Below are positions 62,394 through 64,000 of a stretch of 64,000 nt of DNA, piece by piece. The DNA comes from Nonomuraea aurantiaca. Lineage in GTDB: Bacteria; Actinomycetota; Actinomycetes; Streptosporangiales; Streptosporangiaceae. The notes under the pieces are model-generated. The model did no database searches. It was not told the DNA's origin and worked only from the letters and a program-made list of their open reading frames with translations. Location: NCBI RefSeq assembly GCF_020215705.1, contig NZ_JAIWNB010000003.1, positions 1 through 64,000 of the forward strand, given 5' to 3'. Made by a program: the position numbers and the translations under genes. Positions within the stretch are counted from its first letter, which is position 1. Each line of letters starts with the position of its first letter.

Positions 62394-64000
62394 CAGGCGG
62401 CGAACCCAGCGGTGACGAAGCGGGGCAGGCCATCCTTGAAGTACTGGACACCGGCGACGGTCTTGTTCATGCCCAGGTAGTACTTGTTGTGGTACAGGTA
62501 CACCACGCCGCGCACCTCGGCCGCCCGCTGCAACGCCTTGGCGTACAGCTCGGCGCGCTGGGCCGGCTCCGTGACCGCCGCGGCCTCCTTGATCGGGTCG
62601 TCGATGCCGGGGTCGGACATGCCGCTGTAGTTGTTACTGCCCCGGCTGGTGATCAGGTTCGACAGGTTGCCGTCCGGGTCCACCCGGCCCGACCAGCCGT
62701 TGAGCACGGTGTCGAACTTGCCGGCCTTGCCCTGCTCCAGCGTGCTGACGAACTCGGCCGTCTGCACCGTGACGGTGAAGCCCGCCTCCTTGGTCATCTG
62801 CTGGATGACCTGCGCCAGGCGCTGGTTGGTGGCGTCGTTGGGCGTGGTCAGCGTGACCGGGATCGGCGTCGGCACACCGGACGCCTGCACCAGCTGCTTG
62901 GCCTTGGCCAGGTCGCGCTTGGCGCACTGGAGCGCGGGCGAGCGGTAGGGGCTGTCGGCGGGCAGCGGGAAGCAGTCGGCCTCGTACAGGCCGTTGTAGA
63001 CGGTCTTGTTGATCTGGTCGCGGTCCAGCGCCAGCTCGAACGCCTCCCGCAGCTGCGGGCTCTTGGCCAGCGGGGTGTCGACCGTGCCCGGCTTCTCGGT
63101 GGAGCCGTTGGCGTTGCCGGTGTTGATCGTGAGGCCGTAGTAGCCGAGGCCGCCGCCGGACACGACGGTGAGGTTCGGGTCGGCCTGCACGCCCTTGACC
63201 GTGGTCGTGGCCAGCTGGTCGGCCACCTGGACGTCGCCGGACTTCAGGTTCGCGGCCCGTACGTTCGGGTCGACGATGATTTTGTATACGAGCTTGTCGA
63301 GCTTCACCTTGGCGGCGTCGTAGTAGTCGGACGCCTTGTCCAGCACGATCTGGCTGCCGGAGGTGCGACTGGCGAACTTGAACGGCCCGACGCACACCGG
63401 GCTGGCGCCGAAGTTGTCGCCCGCCGCCTCCAGCGCCTTGGGCGACATGATCATCCCGGCGCGGTCGGCGAGCTGCGCCGTCAGCGGCGTGAACGCGCGC
63501 GCCAGCGTGAGCTTGACGGTGGCCGGATCGACCACGCTCACCTTCGACACGGCGGCCAGGTCGGCCTGGCGGGCCGACTTCTCCCAGGTACGGTGGCGAT
63601 CCAGCGACTTCTTGACCGCCTCCGCGTCGAAGGCGGTGCCGTCGTTGAACTTCACGCCCTCGCGCAGCTTGATCGTCACTTCCCTGCCGTCGGCCGAGAC
63701 CTCGGGCAGGGCGGTCGCGAGCTGCGGGACCAGCGCGGCCTTCGCGTCGATGTCGAAGAGCTTCTCGCACATGCTCGCGAACACCTCGCGGCCCACCAGC
63801 GTGGTGGACACGCTCGGGTCCAGCGCGTCGGGGTCGGCGTTGAGCGCGATGTTCAGGGTGCCACCGCTCTTGACGGCGCGGCTGTCGGACGAGGCGTCGG
63901 CCACTGACGGGGCGACGGGGGTGCCGCTCGAACCGCCTCCACCGCAAGCCGTCAGGGCTATAGGGAGTACGGCGAGCGTCAAGACCAGCCTGGGTCTCAT
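62393..64000 (-). CDS. Peptide-binding lipoprotein (family 5)
   Basis: A 535-residue solute-binding protein; lipobox LTAC near residue 19 (VLPIALTACGGG). GGTLNIALNADPDALDPS is the usual start of family 5 binding domains for peptides or glutathione; YSGMSDPGIDDPIKEAA is near the end. The ATG lies at the last base of the window and gives a complete signal peptide, but an upstream start cannot be excluded. It heads the operon with the permeases, ATPases, gamma-glutamyltransferase and TauE-like exporter, so glutathione or gamma-glutamyl peptides are plausible ligands. Confidence 0.9.
   Translation of the reverse strand: MRPRLVLTLAVLPIALTACGGGGSSGTPVAPSVADASSDSRAVKSGGTLNIALNADPDALDPSVSTTLVGREVFASMCEKLFDIDAKAALVPQLATALPEVSADGREVTIKLREGVKFNDGTAFDAEAVKKSLDRHRTWEKSARQADLAAVSKVSVVDPATVKLTLARAFTPLTAQLADRAGMIMSPKALEAAGDNFGASPVCVGPFKFASRTSGSQIVLDKASDYYDAAKVKLDKLVYKIIVDPNVRAANLKSGDVQVADQLATTTVKGVQADPNLTVVSGGGLGYYGLTINTGNANGSTEKPGTVDTPLAKSPQLREAFELALDRDQINKTVYNGLYEADCFPLPADSPYRSPALQCAKRDLAKAKQLVQASGVPTPIPVTLTTPNDATNQRLAQVIQQMTKEAGFTVTVQTAEFVSTLEQGKAGKFDTVLNGWSGRVDPDGNLSNLITSRGSNNYSGMSDPGIDDPIKEAAAVTEPAQRAELYAKALQRAAEVRGVVYLYHNKYYLGMNKTVAGVQYFKDGLPRFVTAGFAA

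Overview
The window is high-GC DNA with GTG/TTG starts, overlapping ATGA/GTGA stop-start junctions and many ABC sugar importers, as in a filamentous actinomycete. Gene content (IclR, LacI and ROK regulators, a multidomain SpoIIE phosphatase, mycothiol-type maleylpyruvate-isomerase fold, rimO-pgsA-cinA-clgR block) fits Streptosporangiales or Streptomyces relatives; the genus cannot be fixed from sequence alone.

Layout. 0-3.2 kb: the end of an IS21-type element cuts an ABC-transporter ATPase gene just before its Walker A motif; beside it sits an intact histidine kinase/response regulator pair with an odd octapeptide-repeat insert, then a DUF402 protein. 3.3-7.6 kb: an aldarate-catabolism unit, with a glucarate-dehydratase-type enolase and an uncharacterised partner gene divergent from an alpha-ketoglutarate-semialdehyde-type aldehyde dehydrogenase. 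7.7-14.6 kb: an accessory zone holding broken Tn3, ISAs1, IS630 and IS5 transposase genes, a decayed cobF, a three-copy dispersed palindrome, a 54-bp hairpin and two small related secreted proteins. 14.8-15.8 kb: proline dehydrogenase, followed by about 900 bp of non-coding repeats.

16.7-35.5 kb: a large sugar-acid block. A minus-strand operon encodes a sugar ABC importer, an IclR regulator and a 5-dehydro-4-deoxyglucarate dehydratase, divergent from a uronate dehydrogenase. With the 4.7-7.5 kb genes this makes a complete oxidative route uronate -> aldarate -> 5-keto-4-deoxyglucarate -> alpha-ketoglutarate semialdehyde -> alpha-ketoglutarate, and the two separated loci carry near-identical 16-bp palindromes in their leaders. 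A second block (22.8-35.5 kb) has another ABC importer, Gfo/Idh oxidoreductases, an alpha/beta hydrolase, an enolase-superfamily enzyme, a second 5-dehydro-4-deoxyglucarate dehydratase, an NAD-dependent epimerase/dehydrogenase, a LacI regulator and an aldose 1-epimerase, with three LacI-type operators.

35.4-46.8 kb is mostly conserved chromosome: SpoIIE phosphatase, receiver protein, ftsK, a RodZ-like protein, rimO, pgsA, cinA, clgR, nei and an Rrf2 regulator. 47.0-55 kb is an amino-sugar/cell-wall recycling island: two paralogous ROK regulators, an ABC importer, a NagZ-like GH3 hexosaminidase and a VanX-like D-Ala-D-Ala dipeptidase. 55-64 kb holds a YbdK-type carboxylate-amine ligase facing a seven-gene operon for peptide import, gamma-glutamyltransferase and a TauE-type sulfite/anion exporter.

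Recurrent small-scale oddities are low-complexity in-frame inserts in enzymes and short tandem duplications of gene 3' ends (stop codon included) downstream of at least four genes. No rRNA, tRNA, CRISPR array or replication origin was seen.
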